From Roseomonas sp. (lineage in GTDB: Bacteria > Pseudomonadota > Alphaproteobacteria > Acetobacterales > Acetobacteraceae), in NCBI GenBank assembly GCA_020249145.1, contig JADCGF010000012.1, forward strand, positions 1-64,000: DNA of 64,000 bases. Direction: 5' to 3'. Shown in pieces: positions 30,900-40,469 of this stretch; the first letter of the stretch is position 1; each line of letters begins with the position of its first letter. The position numbers and the translations under genes were made by a program. A model generated the notes under the pieces. It saw only the letters and a program-made list of their open reading frames with translations. It made no database searches and had not been told where the DNA came from.

Positions 30900-32115
30900 G
30901 AAGGGCGGCTTGCTGGCGGTTGAAGAAGCCCGCGCGCGCATCCTGGCCGCGCTGACGCCAACCGCTGCCGAGACTATTGCCTTGCCCGAAGCGGCGGGGC
31001 GCGTGCTGGCGCGGCCCGTGCTGGCGCGGCTCACGCAGCCACCCGCCGATGTTTCCGCCATGGATGGATATGCTTTGCGTGCGGCGGATGGCGTTTTGGG
31101 TGCAAGGCTTGCGGTGATTGGCGCGGCGCCGGCAGGACATCCTTTTACTGGTTCGGTCGGCCCTGGTCACGCGGTGCGTATTTTCACCGGCGGCATTGTC
31201 CCTGAAGGCGCCGATGCGATCCTGTTGCAGGAAGATGCCGAAGCCGCTGATGGCGCTGTTATGGTCAAGGAAAGCGTCACACCCGGGCGCTGGGTGCGCA
31301 AGCGCGGCCTGGATTTCGCGGAAGGTGAGGCACTTTTGGCGCAAGGCCGGCGCCTGACGGCGCGCGATATCGGCCTTGCGGCGGCCAGCAATAACCCCTG
31401 GCTTGCCGTGCATCGGCGCCCGCGCGTGGGCATACTCGCCACCGGGGATGAAATCGCACTCCCCGGAGACCCCATCCCGCGCGGCGGCATTGTCAGTTCC
31501 AATGCCCATGCCTTGGCCGCCTTGATCCGCGCTGGCGGGGGGGAGCCGATTGTCTTGCCCATTGCCCCCGATGATGCCAGCGCCATCGCCGATATCGCTG
31601 CCTCTGCCCATGGCTATGATCTGCTGGTGACCACCGGCGGCGCCAGCGTGGGCGAACATGATCTGATCCAAAAGGCGCTGGGCGGCGAGGGGTTTGAACT
31701 CGGCTTCTGGAAAATCGCCATGCGGCCCGGCAAGCCCTTGATCTGGGGGCGCTTGGGGCGCGTGCCGGTCTTGGGGCTGCCGGGCAATCCGGTCTCGGCG
31801 CTGGTTTGCGGCATTGTGTTTCTGCTGCCCGCCCTGGCGCGGCTATCTGGCCTGCCCGGCGCGCCCACGCCAAGCCGGCGCGTGATCTGCGCCGCAGCCT
31901 TGGCCGAAAATGACCGCCGCGCCGATTTCCTGCGCGCGAGCCTGGAAGCCGATGCAGAAGGACGCGCCACGGTGCGGCCCTTCCAGGTGCAGGATAGCTC
32001 GATGCTCGCCACGCTCGCTCGCGCGGATGCGCTGGTGCTGCGCGCACCCTTCGCCCCCGCCTTGCCCGCAGGGGCTGAGGTTGAGGCGATTATGCTCGGC
32101 GAATTGGGCGTCTAA
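30892..32115 (+). CDS. moeA: Molybdopterin molybdenumtransferase MoeA (GTG start)
   Basis: MoeA inserts molybdate into adenylylated molybdopterin. The start is placed at GTG 30892 ([18 protein letters not shown]), overlapping the moaC stop by 8 nt, giving 407 residues. Diagnostic segments are [13 protein letters not shown] near the N-terminus, [28 protein letters not shown] (MPT-binding), and [13 protein letters not shown] followed by [11 protein letters not shown]. The trpC-moaC-moeA order is common in alphaproteobacteria. Confidence 0.96.
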   Translation: MAEKGGLLAVEEARARILAALTPTAAETIALPEAAGRVLARPVLARLTQPPADVSAMDGYALRAADGVLGARLAVIGAAPAGHPFTGSVGPGHAVRIFTGGIVPEGADAILLQEDAEAADGAVMVKESVTPGRWVRKRGLDFAEGEALLAQGRRLTARDIGLAAASNNPWLAVHRRPRVGILATGDEIALPGDPIPRGGIVSSNAHALAALIRAGGGEPIVLPIAPDDASAIADIAASAHGYDLLVTTGGASVGEHDLIQKALGGEGFELGFWKIAMRPGKPLIWGRLGRVPVLGLPGNPVSALVCGIVFLLPALARLSGLPGAPTPSRRVICAAALAENDRRADFLRASLEADAEGRATVRPFQVQDSSMLATLARADALVLRAPFAPALPAGAEVEAIMLGELGV

Positions 32116-32122
32116 TTCAGCG

Positions 32123-33121
32123 CTATTCGGCCCTTATCCCCAATTGACGGATCAGAGGGCCGAATTCAGCCCAGAGCTTGCGCATATGTTGCAGCATGGC
32201 TTCCGGGCCCATTGGGTCAATATCGAAGCCCACTGCCTCATAGCGCTGGCGCACTTCCGGCACCTGCATCCCATCCCGGATTTCCGTGAAGATGCGATCA
32301 ATGATCGGGCGCGGCGTGCCGGCTGGCACCATCAGCCCATTCCAGCCGCCGACATCATAATCCGCGGGGCCACCCACAGCCGCGACCGGCGGAATGCCCG
32401 GCACCTGGGCCGAAGGCTTGCCGGTGCTGAGCCCAAGTGCCCGCAATTGCCCATCGCGCACCAGGCGCCCCGCCGCAGCAGGCGTATCAAAGCCAAAATC
32501 CACCTGGCCGCCGAGCAAAGCCGCCAGCGCCGGCCCGCTGCCCTGGAAGGGCACATGCAGCGCATCCAGCCCGGCCTTGGCCAGGAATAATGCGCACACC
32601 AGATGCTGCGCGCCGCCAATACCCGATGAATTATAGCTGTATTTGCCTGGATTGGCCTTCACCAGCGCCATGAAGCTCCGCAAATCCTGCGCCGGGAAAT
32701 CAGGCTTCACCAGCAGCATGAAGGGCGCGATGCCGAAGATCACCACCGGCGCCAATTCGCGTTCGGGGTCATAGGGGGTGCGCTGCACCAGCGGGCTGAA
32801 GGTGATGGGACCGATGGAGGCCGAGAGGATAACATTGCCGTCAGGCGGCGCCTTGGCCACCAGATCCGTGCCGATCTGCCCGCCCGCACCCGGGCGGTTT
32901 TCCGGCACCACCAATTGGCCCAGCCTTTCCTGAAGCCTTTGCCCGGCCAGTCGTCCCACAATGTCGGTCGCCTGACCGGGCGGCCAGGGGATGATCATGC
33001 GAATCTGCCGGCTGGGCCAGGGCGCCTGCGCAGCCGCAGGGCTTGCTGCGCCGCGCAAAATGATTGGCGCAGCAAGGGGTGAAAGCGCGGTGAATGAAAG
33101 AAGCTTGCGGCGATCAAACAT
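32123..33121 (-). CDS. Tripartite tricarboxylate transporter (Bug) receptor
   Basis: The 332-residue TctC/Bug-type periplasmic binding protein starts at the ATG of MFDRRKLLSFTALSPLAAP (33121), preceded by the strong site GGGAGGA; a longer frame upstream is not supported. A signal peptide, probably Tat-like (DRRKLL), ends near ASPAAAQ. Family segments are IRMIIPWPPGQATDIVG, VPENRPGAGGQIGTDLV and HVPFQGSGPALAALLGG. No TctAB is nearby. It faces moeA tail-to-tail with a 7-nt gap. Ligand unknown. Confidence 0.93.
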   Translation of the reverse strand: MFDRRKLLSFTALSPLAAPIILRGAASPAAAQAPWPSRQIRMIIPWPPGQATDIVGRLAGQRLQERLGQLVVPENRPGAGGQIGTDLVAKAPPDGNVILSASIGPITFSPLVQRTPYDPERELAPVVIFGIAPFMLLVKPDFPAQDLRSFMALVKANPGKYSYNSSGIGGAQHLVCALFLAKAGLDALHVPFQGSGPALAALLGGQVDFGFDTPAAAGRLVRDGQLRALGLSTGKPSAQVPGIPPVAAVGGPADYDVGGWNGLMVPAGTPRPIIDRIFTEIRDGMQVPEVRQRYEAVGFDIDPMGPEAMLQHMRKLWAEFGPLIRQLGIRAE

Positions 33122-33285
33122 GAAATCCTCCCTGCATGGGGCTTGTTCAGGCCCCTTGATGCATACCAGCATGACGCAAGGCGGGCGCGGCTGCAAAGGT
33201 GTTTCTTGCGTTTTGGCTCATGAAATCCCCGCCACAGCGAACCGCTTTCGAAACAAGCTGCTGACGAGGCACAAGACGCGCCCCC

Positions 33286-33669
33286 CTACTGGCGCCACTG
33301 CACAATCTTTTCCGCCAGGAACAATGTGGCCACCACACTGCCAACAAAGATCAGCAAATGATTGCGTATGGCATCGCGCTTGGGGACCATATCAATTGGG
33401 GGTGCGGGCAGCGCCTCCACCGTTTCAGCTTGCGCGGTTTCCGCTGCCACTTCAGCCGGTGTCAGCGCTGGGCCAAGATAGCGAAACCGCCGCGCGGCTT
33501 CTTCCGGCGCCAAGGCGCTGCCATCCCAGGAAAGCCATTGCCGCGCCGCTGAATTCCAACCAAGCGGCACGGGCGCCTGACCGCCATCATCCAAGCGCGC
33601 CAACCAATGCCACGGCCTTGCGGTATCGGCGGGCTCGCCCGGGCGGGCGGTATTGGGCCAAGCGGTCAT
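33286..33669 (-). CDS. Hypothetical tail-anchored membrane protein
   Basis: The 127-residue protein is not recognised. The N-terminal two thirds is soluble, rich in Trp, Pro and Ala. It holds two short Trp-containing pieces (LARLDDGGQAPVPLGWNSA and RQWLSWDGSALAPEEA) that may form a small beta domain. A single hydrophobic helix lies close to the C-terminus (LLIFVGSVVATLFLAEKI), followed by VQWRQ. There is no signal peptide, so a tail-anchored inner-membrane protein with a cytoplasmic domain is suggested. It lies alone between a Bug receptor and a divergent LLM monooxygenase. Confidence 0.7.
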   Translation of the reverse strand: MTAWPNTARPGEPADTARPWHWLARLDDGGQAPVPLGWNSAARQWLSWDGSALAPEEAARRFRYLGPALTPAEVAAETAQAETVEALPAPPIDMVPKRDAIRNHLLIFVGSVVATLFLAEKIVQWRQ

Positions 33670-33787
33670 GGTGTTTCCCCGTGCTGTTTGGCGAAATCAT
33701 TCCCGATCCCTGGGCAGGTTGCAATCTTTCTCGCCACCTTGCCCAGTGGATGGCCGCGCCGCAGACTGAGCCAGAAGAGGAAACGCC

Positions 33788-34927
33788 ATGGATCAGAATG
33801 CGCGGGCGCGAAACCCGCTTTTCGGCCTGAATAAATTCAAGCTCGGCATATTCAGCGCCAATTGCGATGGCGGCCTGACCATGAGCCGCGCGCCGGAACG
33901 CTGGAAGGCCGATTGGGATGACATCGCGGCGATGACGCAAATCGCCGATGCGGCCGGCCTTGAATTCATCCTGCCAGTCGCGAAATGGCGCGGCTATCAG
34001 GGAGATGCGAATATTTATGGCAAATCCTTTGAAACCCTGACGCATGGCGCGGCCCTTGCCGCCATCACGAAGCGCATCGCGATTTTTTCCACCGTGCATG
34101 TGCCGATTGTCACCCCCGCCTTTGGCGCCAAGGCGATTGCAACCATTGATCACGTGAGCCACGGGCGCGCGGGGCTCAATATCGTCTGCGGCTGGAACCA
34201 GGCGGAATTTGACCTCCACGGCGTCACCATTCAGCAGGATAAGCGCTATCAGCATGGGCTGGAATGGTTCCGCATCTGGTCCAAAATGCTGGTGGGCGGG
34301 CCGGAGTTCGATTGGGATGGGGAATTCTTCAAGCTCCGGAATTGCCACACCAATCCGGTTTCCGTGCAACGCCCCTGGCCGCCGGTGATGTCGGCGGGGT
34401 TTTCGCCGGCGGGGCGGGACTTCGCCTCTCAGGCCGCTGATGTGCTGTTCCTGAACGTGACTGAATTGGACCAGGTGCCGGCACTGCTTGAAGATGTGCG
34501 CCAACACATGGCGCGTTATCAGCGCCAGATTGGCGTTTTCACCATGGGCCATGTGGTCTGCCGCCCAACAAGGCGGGAAGCCGAGGAATTTTTCCATTAT
34601 TTCGCCGAGGAAATGGCAGATACGGCAGGGCAGGCTTATTATCGGAGCAATCGCGGCGCCGTGGTGGGCACGCCAGGGCAACAAATAGCGCGGCCCTTTG
34701 AAAACCGCTTCACCCGAGAAGGGCGCTTCAAATTCGATGGCGCCTATCCCGGTTCCTACCCCTTTGTCGGCACGCCTGATGACATTGCCGATGAAATGGC
34801 GCGCATGAGTGCGACAGGGCTTGCCGGCTGCACCATCGCCTTTCTCGATTACCTCAAGGAAATTCCCTATTTCGTGCAGGAAGTGCTGCCGCGGCTGGAA
34901 CGGCTGGGGCTGCGCCTGCCGGGATAG
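33788..34927 (+). CDS. LLM-class flavin-dependent monooxygenase
   Basis: The 379-residue protein is a bacterial-luciferase-like (TIM-barrel) FMNH2-dependent oxygenase. The N-terminus (KFKLGIFSANCDGG), ADAAGLEFILPVAKWRGY, IAIFSTVHVPIVTPAFGAK, and ATIDHVSHGRAGLNIVCGWN resemble the RutA/SfnG/SsuD branch. These enzymes open pyrimidine rings or release sulfite/sulfone sulfur and need a separate flavin reductase, not seen here. It is followed 65 nt later by a Bug receptor, which might import its substrate. The exact substrate cannot be told; sulfonate/sulfone or amide oxidation are options. Confidence 0.88.
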   Translation: MDQNARARNPLFGLNKFKLGIFSANCDGGLTMSRAPERWKADWDDIAAMTQIADAAGLEFILPVAKWRGYQGDANIYGKSFETLTHGAALAAITKRIAIFSTVHVPIVTPAFGAKAIATIDHVSHGRAGLNIVCGWNQAEFDLHGVTIQQDKRYQHGLEWFRIWSKMLVGGPEFDWDGEFFKLRNCHTNPVSVQRPWPPVMSAGFSPAGRDFASQAADVLFLNVTELDQVPALLEDVRQHMARYQRQIGVFTMGHVVCRPTRREAEEFFHYFAEEMADTAGQAYYRSNRGAVVGTPGQQIARPFENRFTREGRFKFDGAYPGSYPFVGTPDDIADEMARMSATGLAGCTIAFLDYLKEIPYFVQEVLPRLERLGLRLPG

Positions 34928-34992
34928 GCTTGGGCCTTGCAGCACCGCGATTTTCGCGCGCAGACTGGCCAGGTCAATAAGGGCTCAAGACA

Positions 34993-35955
34993 ATGGCACA
35001 AATCACCCGACGCGCGGCGCTTGGCGCTTCAGCATTGCTTGCCATGCCAGCGCTCGCGCAGCCGCGTTTCCCGGACAGGCCCATCCGCCTGATCATTCCC
35101 TGGGCGGCGGGCGGGCCGGCGGATATCGGTTTTCGCATCATGGCGGATCATGCCTCACGCAGCCTCGGCCAGCCGGTGGTGGTGGAAAATCGCGGCGGGG
35201 CTTCGGGCATTCTGGGCGCCATGGCGCTGCAGGAAGCCCGGCCCGATGGCTATACGATTTCGCAAATGCATGTCGGCGTGGTGCGGCAAATGCTGCTGAA
35301 CCCGCGCCCGCCCTATGATCCGATCAATGATCTGACCTATATCCTGCAAATCACCGGCTTCGTCATGGGGCTTGTGGTGCGCGCCGATTCCCCCTGGCAA
35401 AGCCTTGAACAATTGCTGGCCCATGCCCGCGCCAATCCGGGAAAGCTCAATTTCGGCACGCTTGGCATTCGATCAACGCAGCATCTGGTGGTGGAACGCA
35501 TCGGCTTTCAGCGCGGCTTGAGCTGGACCCATGTGCCCTATCGCGGCACGTCGGACACGTTGCGCGCGCTGCTGGGCGGGGAGATTGATTTCGCGTCAGA
35601 AGCATCCGGCTGGGCGCCAATGGTGGAAGCGGGACAATTGCGCTTGCTCGCGATTTATACCTCAGCGCGCGCCAAGCGTTTTCCGCAGGTGGCAACACTG
35701 AAGGAACAAGGCTTGGATATTGTGGTGGATAGCCCAGGCGGGTTGATCGGCCCGCGCGGGATGGACCCCGGCGTGGTGCGCGTATTGGCCGAGGCTTTCA
35801 CCGCCGCCGCGCAAGACCCAGCGCATCTGCAATTCCTGGAACGCGTCAATCAGCCGCTGATCCTGCTGGATGGCCCTGCCTATCGCGAAGCGATGCGCCA
35901 GACCATGGACGAAGAACGCGCCTTGCTGCGCCGATTGAATCTGGCGCCTGCTTAA
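34993..35955 (+). CDS. Tripartite tricarboxylate transporter (Bug) receptor
   Basis: The 320-residue Bug-family binding protein has a signal peptide with an Arg pair (MAQITRRAALGASALLAMPA, ending ALAQ). Family segments are FPDRPIRLIIPWAAGGPADI, VVENRGGASGILGA and THVPYRGTSDTLRALLGGEI. It is the third such receptor in the window and lies just downstream of the LLM monooxygenase on the same strand. It ends in a TTAA shared with the convergent hemN stop, so the two coding regions overlap by 4 nt. Ligand unknown. Confidence 0.93.
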   Translation: MAQITRRAALGASALLAMPALAQPRFPDRPIRLIIPWAAGGPADIGFRIMADHASRSLGQPVVVENRGGASGILGAMALQEARPDGYTISQMHVGVVRQMLLNPRPPYDPINDLTYILQITGFVMGLVVRADSPWQSLEQLLAHARANPGKLNFGTLGIRSTQHLVVERIGFQRGLSWTHVPYRGTSDTLRALLGGEIDFASEASGWAPMVEAGQLRLLAIYTSARAKRFPQVATLKEQGLDIVVDSPGGLIGPRGMDPGVVRVLAEAFTAAAQDPAHLQFLERVNQPLILLDGPAYREAMRQTMDEERALLRRLNLAPA

Positions 35956-37301
35956 ACAGCGGGGCTATGGCGCGTGGCAGCCGGCGCCAGATAGGCATCG
36001 AAACACGCCGCCAAATGCCGCAGGAAGCGCGTGCCCTTCGCGGTCATCGCCAATCTGCCCGCGCTTTCCACCACCAGCCTATCGGTAATCAGCGCATCAA
36101 GCTTCGGGCGCGCAGTCGCCAGAATTTCCGGCAGTACCAGCGCCAGATCCAAGACCTGATCGCACATGATCCGTTCAATGATCTCAGCGCGGATCAGATC
36201 ATCGCCCATAAAGGCCCGCCCACGCGCGATTGGCAGTCGCCCCGCTTCCACCGCGGCAAGCCAGCCGCGCTCATCAGCGATATTCTGAAAAAAGCCAGCG
36301 CGGCAGCGGCCAATGGCTGAAGCGCCAAGGCCGAGCAGGACCGGCGCATCATCCGTGGTATAGCCTTGGAAATTGCGGCGCAGCCTGCCGGAAGCCGCCG
36401 CGCGCGCCATGGCATCTTCCGGTCGCGCGAAATGATCAAGCCCAATCGCGACATAACCCGCATCGGTCAGCACGCGTGCTGCCGCTTCAGCTTGTGCCAT
36501 GCGCAGCGCCGCATCCGGCAAATCCTCAAGCCTGATCGCCTTTTGGTGCGACTTCATCCAAGGCACATGCGCATAGCCGAAAACCGCCACACGATCCGCA
36601 CCTTGACCAGCGGCAAAGCGGGCCGAGGCTTCAACCTCCGCCACGCCCTGCCCCGGCAGGCCATAGATCAAATCCATATTGATGCCGCTAACATCCGCCG
36701 CGCGCAGCCTTTCAACGGCCACCGCCACTTGTTCCGCCGGCTGCACACGCCCGATCAGCCGCTGCACCTTGGGCGAGATATCCTGCACGCCAAGGCTCGC
36801 GCGCGTCAGGCCCATGCCAGCCAGCGCATCAATCATGCGTGTGTCGAGCGTGCGCGGATCAAGCTCTGCGGCGATTTCCGCACCAAGCTGAAACGGGAAA
36901 TGCTGGCGGAGTGCCACGCCAAGCGCGATCAGCCCATCCGGCCCCAGCGCGGTTGGCGTGCCGCCGCCCAGATGCAAAACCGTGACGCCTGCATGCGCGG
37001 GCAGCGCCGCGCCCAATAGCCGCGCTTCTTCCGCCAAAGCCGCACCATAGCGCGCAATGCGCGCAGCGGAACGCGTCACCGCCGTATGGCAGCCGCAATA
37101 CCAGCAGAGCGAAGCGCAAAACGGCACATGCACGTAAAGTGACAGCGCATCATCCGGCTTGGTTTCAGCCAACCAGCCGCACAAGGCAGCCTCATCCAAG
37201 GGCGTGAAATGCGGCGCCGTCGGGTAGCTGGTGTAGCGCGGCAAATTCGCGCTGGCATAGGCAAGCAGGCCGGAATCCGGCGCTTCGGCGGGCTGGGTCA
37301 T
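35952..37301 (-). CDS. hemN: Oxygen-independent coproporphyrinogen III dehydrogenase
   Basis: This radical-SAM enzyme decarboxylates two propionates of coproporphyrinogen III to give protoporphyrinogen IX without oxygen. The start is taken at ATG 37301 (MTQPAEAPDSG, 449 residues); the longer frame begins with TTG 9 nt upstream. The HemN-specific cluster Cys62-x3-Cys66-x2-Cys69-x-Cys71 (CASLCWYCGC) is preceded by YVHVPF. HLGGGTPTALGPDGL and GINMDLIYGLPGQ are family segments. The N-terminal PRYTSYPTAPHF distinguishes true HemN from HemW. It is monocistronic and meets a Bug receptor gene tail-to-tail. Confidence 0.96.
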   Translation of the reverse strand: MTQPAEAPDSGLLAYASANLPRYTSYPTAPHFTPLDEAALCGWLAETKPDDALSLYVHVPFCASLCWYCGCHTAVTRSAARIARYGAALAEEARLLGAALPAHAGVTVLHLGGGTPTALGPDGLIALGVALRQHFPFQLGAEIAAELDPRTLDTRMIDALAGMGLTRASLGVQDISPKVQRLIGRVQPAEQVAVAVERLRAADVSGINMDLIYGLPGQGVAEVEASARFAAGQGADRVAVFGYAHVPWMKSHQKAIRLEDLPDAALRMAQAEAAARVLTDAGYVAIGLDHFARPEDAMARAAASGRLRRNFQGYTTDDAPVLLGLGASAIGRCRAGFFQNIADERGWLAAVEAGRLPIARGRAFMGDDLIRAEIIERIMCDQVLDLALVLPEILATARPKLDALITDRLVVESAGRLAMTAKGTRFLRHLAACFDAYLAPAATRHSPAV

Positions 37302-37365
37302 GGCGCGCAAAAAAGCCCGGACCAGCGGCCCCGGCTTTGCGTTGGCGCAAAACTACCGGCTCAGT

Positions 37366-38697
37366 TCAGCGCGGCAAGCGCCCGAACTGCCCCGAACCAG
37401 GAGTGGAGCCAGCGCGGCGGCGCGACGCTTCGCCTCCGCCACCACCACTGCGGGCCGGGCCAAGCCGGCGCGGGCGTTGCTGTTCCTGCGCCTGGCGCGG
37501 CTTTTGCGCCGCGCGTTGCGGGCGGGGCTGACGCGGCGGGCGTGCTGGGGCTGCTTCCTCGGCTTCCCCAGTACGGCGATCTTCCGCAGGGATCTGCGTG
37601 CGGATCAGCTTTTCAATCGCGCGCAGCTTGTCGCGGTCTTCACCTGAACACAGCGCAATCGCAATCCCCGCCGCGCCGGCGCGGGCGGTGCGGCCAATGC
37701 GGTGCACGTAGGTTTCCGGCACTTCCGGCAAATCAAACTGGATCACGTGGGTCACGCCATCCACATCAATGCCGCGAGCGGCAATATCGGTCGCGACCAT
37801 GACCGGCGCGCGACCATCACGGAAGGCAGCCAAGGCGGCTTCGCGTGCATTCTGGGATTTATTGCCATGGATCGCATTGGCCTTGATGCCATCTTGATCT
37901 AACTGATTAACAATCCGATCCACCCCATGCTTGGTGCGGCTGAAAATCAGCGCGCGACCAACGCCTTCGCCACGCAGCAATTCCGCCAATACGCGGCGCT
38001 TATCCTGCCGATTGGCGTGAATGACGCGCTGCGCCACTTTCTCCGCCGTGCTGGCCACCGGCGCCACCGCCACGCGCACGGGCGATTTCAGCATTTCATC
38101 CGCCAGGCGGTTGATTTCCACCGGCATGGTGGCGCTGAAGAACAGCGTCTGGCGTTCCGCCGGCACGGCACGGATCAAGCGACGAATGGCCGGCAGGAAG
38201 CCCTTATCGAGCATCTGATCCGCCTCATCCAACACCAGCGTGCTGACGTGATCGAGCCGCGCAGAACCTTGTTCCAAATGGTCCTGCAAGCGACCAGGTG
38301 TTGCCACCAGCACATCAATGCCGCGGCCAAGGGCCTGGCGCTGACCGCCAAAGCCGACACCGCCGAAAATGGTCGCGATGGAAAAGCCGAGATGCTTGCC
38401 ATAGGTGCGGAAGCTTTCGGCGATTTGCGTCGCCAATTCGCGGGTCGGGCTCAGCACCAGCACGCGGCAGCCACCACGCGGCGGGCGCCCCTTCAGCAGG
38501 GCAAGCTTATGCAGCAAGGGCAGCGCAAAGGCCGCCGTCTTGCCGGTACCGGTTTGGGCAATGCCCAAAAGGTCGCGGCCTTCCAGCACCGCCGGAATGG
38601 CCTGGGCCTGGATGGGGGTTGGGGATTTGTAGCCCTCATCCTTCAAAGCTTGAAGAATCAAGGGGTTGAGGCGGAGAGCCTCGAAATGTTCGGTCAC
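37366..38697 (-). CDS. rhlE: DEAD-box RNA helicase, RhlE-like (GTG start)
   Basis: The 443-residue ATP-dependent RNA helicase shows the Q-motif (YKSPTPIQAQAIP), motif I AQTGTGKT, motif Ia PTRELATQI, motif II VLDEADQMLD, motif III SATMP, motif V ATDIAARGID, and motif VI HRIGRTARAG. After about residue 375 the tail is basic and Arg/Pro/Gln/Gly-rich, as in RhlE proteins, and probably binds RNA. The start is GTG at 38697. The upstream 237 bp contain two mutually exclusive hairpins (38733-38760). Probable roles are ribosome assembly and RNA decay, with cold adaptation an inference. Confidence 0.93.
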   Translation of the reverse strand: MTEHFEALRLNPLILQALKDEGYKSPTPIQAQAIPAVLEGRDLLGIAQTGTGKTAAFALPLLHKLALLKGRPPRGGCRVLVLSPTRELATQIAESFRTYGKHLGFSIATIFGGVGFGGQRQALGRGIDVLVATPGRLQDHLEQGSARLDHVSTLVLDEADQMLDKGFLPAIRRLIRAVPAERQTLFFSATMPVEINRLADEMLKSPVRVAVAPVASTAEKVAQRVIHANRQDKRRVLAELLRGEGVGRALIFSRTKHGVDRIVNQLDQDGIKANAIHGNKSQNAREAALAAFRDGRAPVMVATDIAARGIDVDGVTHVIQFDLPEVPETYVHRIGRTARAGAAGIAIALCSGEDRDKLRAIEKLIRTQIPAEDRRTGEAEEAAPARPPRQPRPQRAAQKPRQAQEQQRPRRLGPARSGGGGGEASRRRAGSTPGSGQFGRLPR

Positions 38698-38934
38698 GTT
38701 GAATCCTAATCAGCCGCGCACAGCCTTCCGGGCCAAGCGCGGCTTGGGGCAGAAAGCCCCGCGGGATTGGGACCGTCCTAAGTGGGAAAAGCGATCTGGC
38801 CGACCCGGGCCCGCACCGCGCTTCCGGGGAAGCGGCGGGGACCGATCACGCAGCCGGCAGGGCGCGAGGCGCGCGGATAGACGCGCTGACCAATTGCATA
38901 TGGGCGCCAAAGGGGGCGAAAGCAAGGCGGGGTT
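38698..38934 (-). promoter_or_regulatory. rhlE upstream region with overlapping hairpins
   Basis: Two perfect inverted repeats share bases. CCAAGC/GCTTGG (38733-38738, 38742-38747) and GGGGC/GCCCC (38746-38750, 38756-38760) cannot form together. They lie 35-65 nt before the rhlE GTG. A structural switch is speculative. Otherwise I saw nothing clear in the rest of the 237-bp gap. Confidence 0.4.
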
Positions 38935-40353
38935 TTATGCCGACATCTGGATCGGCGGTTCCACATCCGGCGGCAGCGGGCAGACATAGGGTGTCACTGC
39001 CATGCGCTTCTGGTGATCCGCCTTGGCGGCGGCGAGGATTTCCGGATTGGCAATGGCATCTACCGCCGTGCCCGCCATGATCTTCGCCACATGCACCAGG
39101 CCCTTATGGGCAATGCCGGATTTGCCCTGCGCGGTCAGCTGCCAGGAGTGCCCCGGCGTGCCGATAGCACACGTGGCGCCGCGCGCCTGCACCGTGGGCA
39201 CCGCCCAGGACACATCGCCGACATCGGTGGACCCCACGCCACCGAAGCCCTTGTTTTCCAGCGGCACGATCTTGTCACAAAGCGGCAATTCCATCTCCGC
39301 CGGCAAGCCATGGCGGCGGAAGGCCGAGACAATATCCTCGGCCTTCAGCGTCGCCTGAATCTCGCGCGCATAGCGGCGATCTTCATCATCGAATTGCGGC
39401 GGGCCAAGGCGCTGGAAATTATCGAACATCGCCTTTTCCAAAGGCGTATTGCCCATCAGGTTGGAAACTGCGCTGACCACCTTGGTGGAGACACTGGTTT
39501 CCGTCATCAGCGCCGCGCCATCGGCGATCTTGCGCACGCGGGCGACCAGGCCGTTCAGTTCCACCAAATCCCGCGCGCGGATCAGATAGCGCACCTTGGC
39601 CGTACCTTGCACCACATTGGGCGCAATGCCGCCGGCATCCAGATAGGCGTAATGAATGCGCGCATCGGATGGCATGTGTTCGCGCATGTAATTCACGCCG
39701 ACATTCATCAATTCCACCGCATCAAGCGCGCTGCGGCCCAGATGCGGCGCGGCGGCGGCGTGGGAAGACCGGCCCGTGAAAGCGAAATCAATGCGCGTAT
39801 TGGCGAGTGAGACGGGTTCATTCACCGCCGAAAACGCTGCCGGATGCCAGCAGATCGCCATATCCACATCATCAAAGCAGCCCGCGCGCACCATGAAACC
39901 CTTGGCCGCCCCGCCTTCTTCCGCCGGGCATCCATAATAGCGCACGCGGCCCTTGATGCCGTTTTGCGCGAGCCAATCCTTCACCGCACTCGCGGCCAAA
40001 AGCGAAGCGGCGCCGAGCAGATTATGCCCGCAGCCATGCCCGCTGCCATCGCCCGGCAAGGGGCGTGGTTCAGCGATGCCGGCTTCCTGGGACAACCCCG
40101 GCAGCGCATCATATTCGCCAAGGATCGCAATGACAGGGCCTTCTTCGCCCGCTTCGCCCATCACCGCCGTTGGGATGCCCGCCACATTTGTGGTCACGCG
40201 GAAACCATGCGCTTCCAGCATGGCTGTATGTTCGGCGCAGGAACGGTGTTCGGCGTAGCAGAGTTCCGGCATGCCCCAGACGCGGTCGCTGAGTTCAATC
40301 GCCTCAGGCGCCTTGGCATCCACCAGCCGCCAGATTTCTTCGGTATTGCGCAT
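38935..40353 (-). CDS. M20-family amidohydrolase (AbgB-like)
   Basis: The 472-residue protein is a metallopeptidase of the M20D / p-aminobenzoyl-glutamate hydrolase subunit B type. Metal-site segments are LGEYDALPGLSQEAG, the HGCGHNLLGAA box, CPAEEGGAAK, and WHPAAFSAVNEPVSLANT. The dimerisation domain holds FTGRSSHAAAAPHLGRSALDA. Near the C-terminus GSTDVGDVSWAVPTVQ is diagnostic of AbgB-like proteins. No AbgA partner or transporter is adjacent, so the true substrate (an N-acyl amino acid or peptide amide) is open. Confidence 0.92.
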   Translation of the reverse strand: MRNTEEIWRLVDAKAPEAIELSDRVWGMPELCYAEHRSCAEHTAMLEAHGFRVTTNVAGIPTAVMGEAGEEGPVIAILGEYDALPGLSQEAGIAEPRPLPGDGSGHGCGHNLLGAASLLAASAVKDWLAQNGIKGRVRYYGCPAEEGGAAKGFMVRAGCFDDVDMAICWHPAAFSAVNEPVSLANTRIDFAFTGRSSHAAAAPHLGRSALDAVELMNVGVNYMREHMPSDARIHYAYLDAGGIAPNVVQGTAKVRYLIRARDLVELNGLVARVRKIADGAALMTETSVSTKVVSAVSNLMGNTPLEKAMFDNFQRLGPPQFDDEDRRYAREIQATLKAEDIVSAFRRHGLPAEMELPLCDKIVPLENKGFGGVGSTDVGDVSWAVPTVQARGATCAIGTPGHSWQLTAQGKSGIAHKGLVHVAKIMAGTAVDAIANPEILAAAKADHQKRMAVTPYVCPLPPDVEPPIQMSA

Positions 40354-40469
40354 TGCCTTGGCCCCCTGATTGGTCGCTTGCAGTTTCGCGCGGTGCCCCA
40401 GGCAAGTCCAGGGGTGGACGGGTCAGTGCAGGCAGCGCAAGATTTATGTCCCTTGCAAAGGAAACCGCC

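Noticed and set aside
29874..31061. A 395-codon minus-strand frame over trpC-moaC-moeA
   Set aside because: Composition typical of a shadow frame; the plus-strand genes are secure and overlap as an operon.
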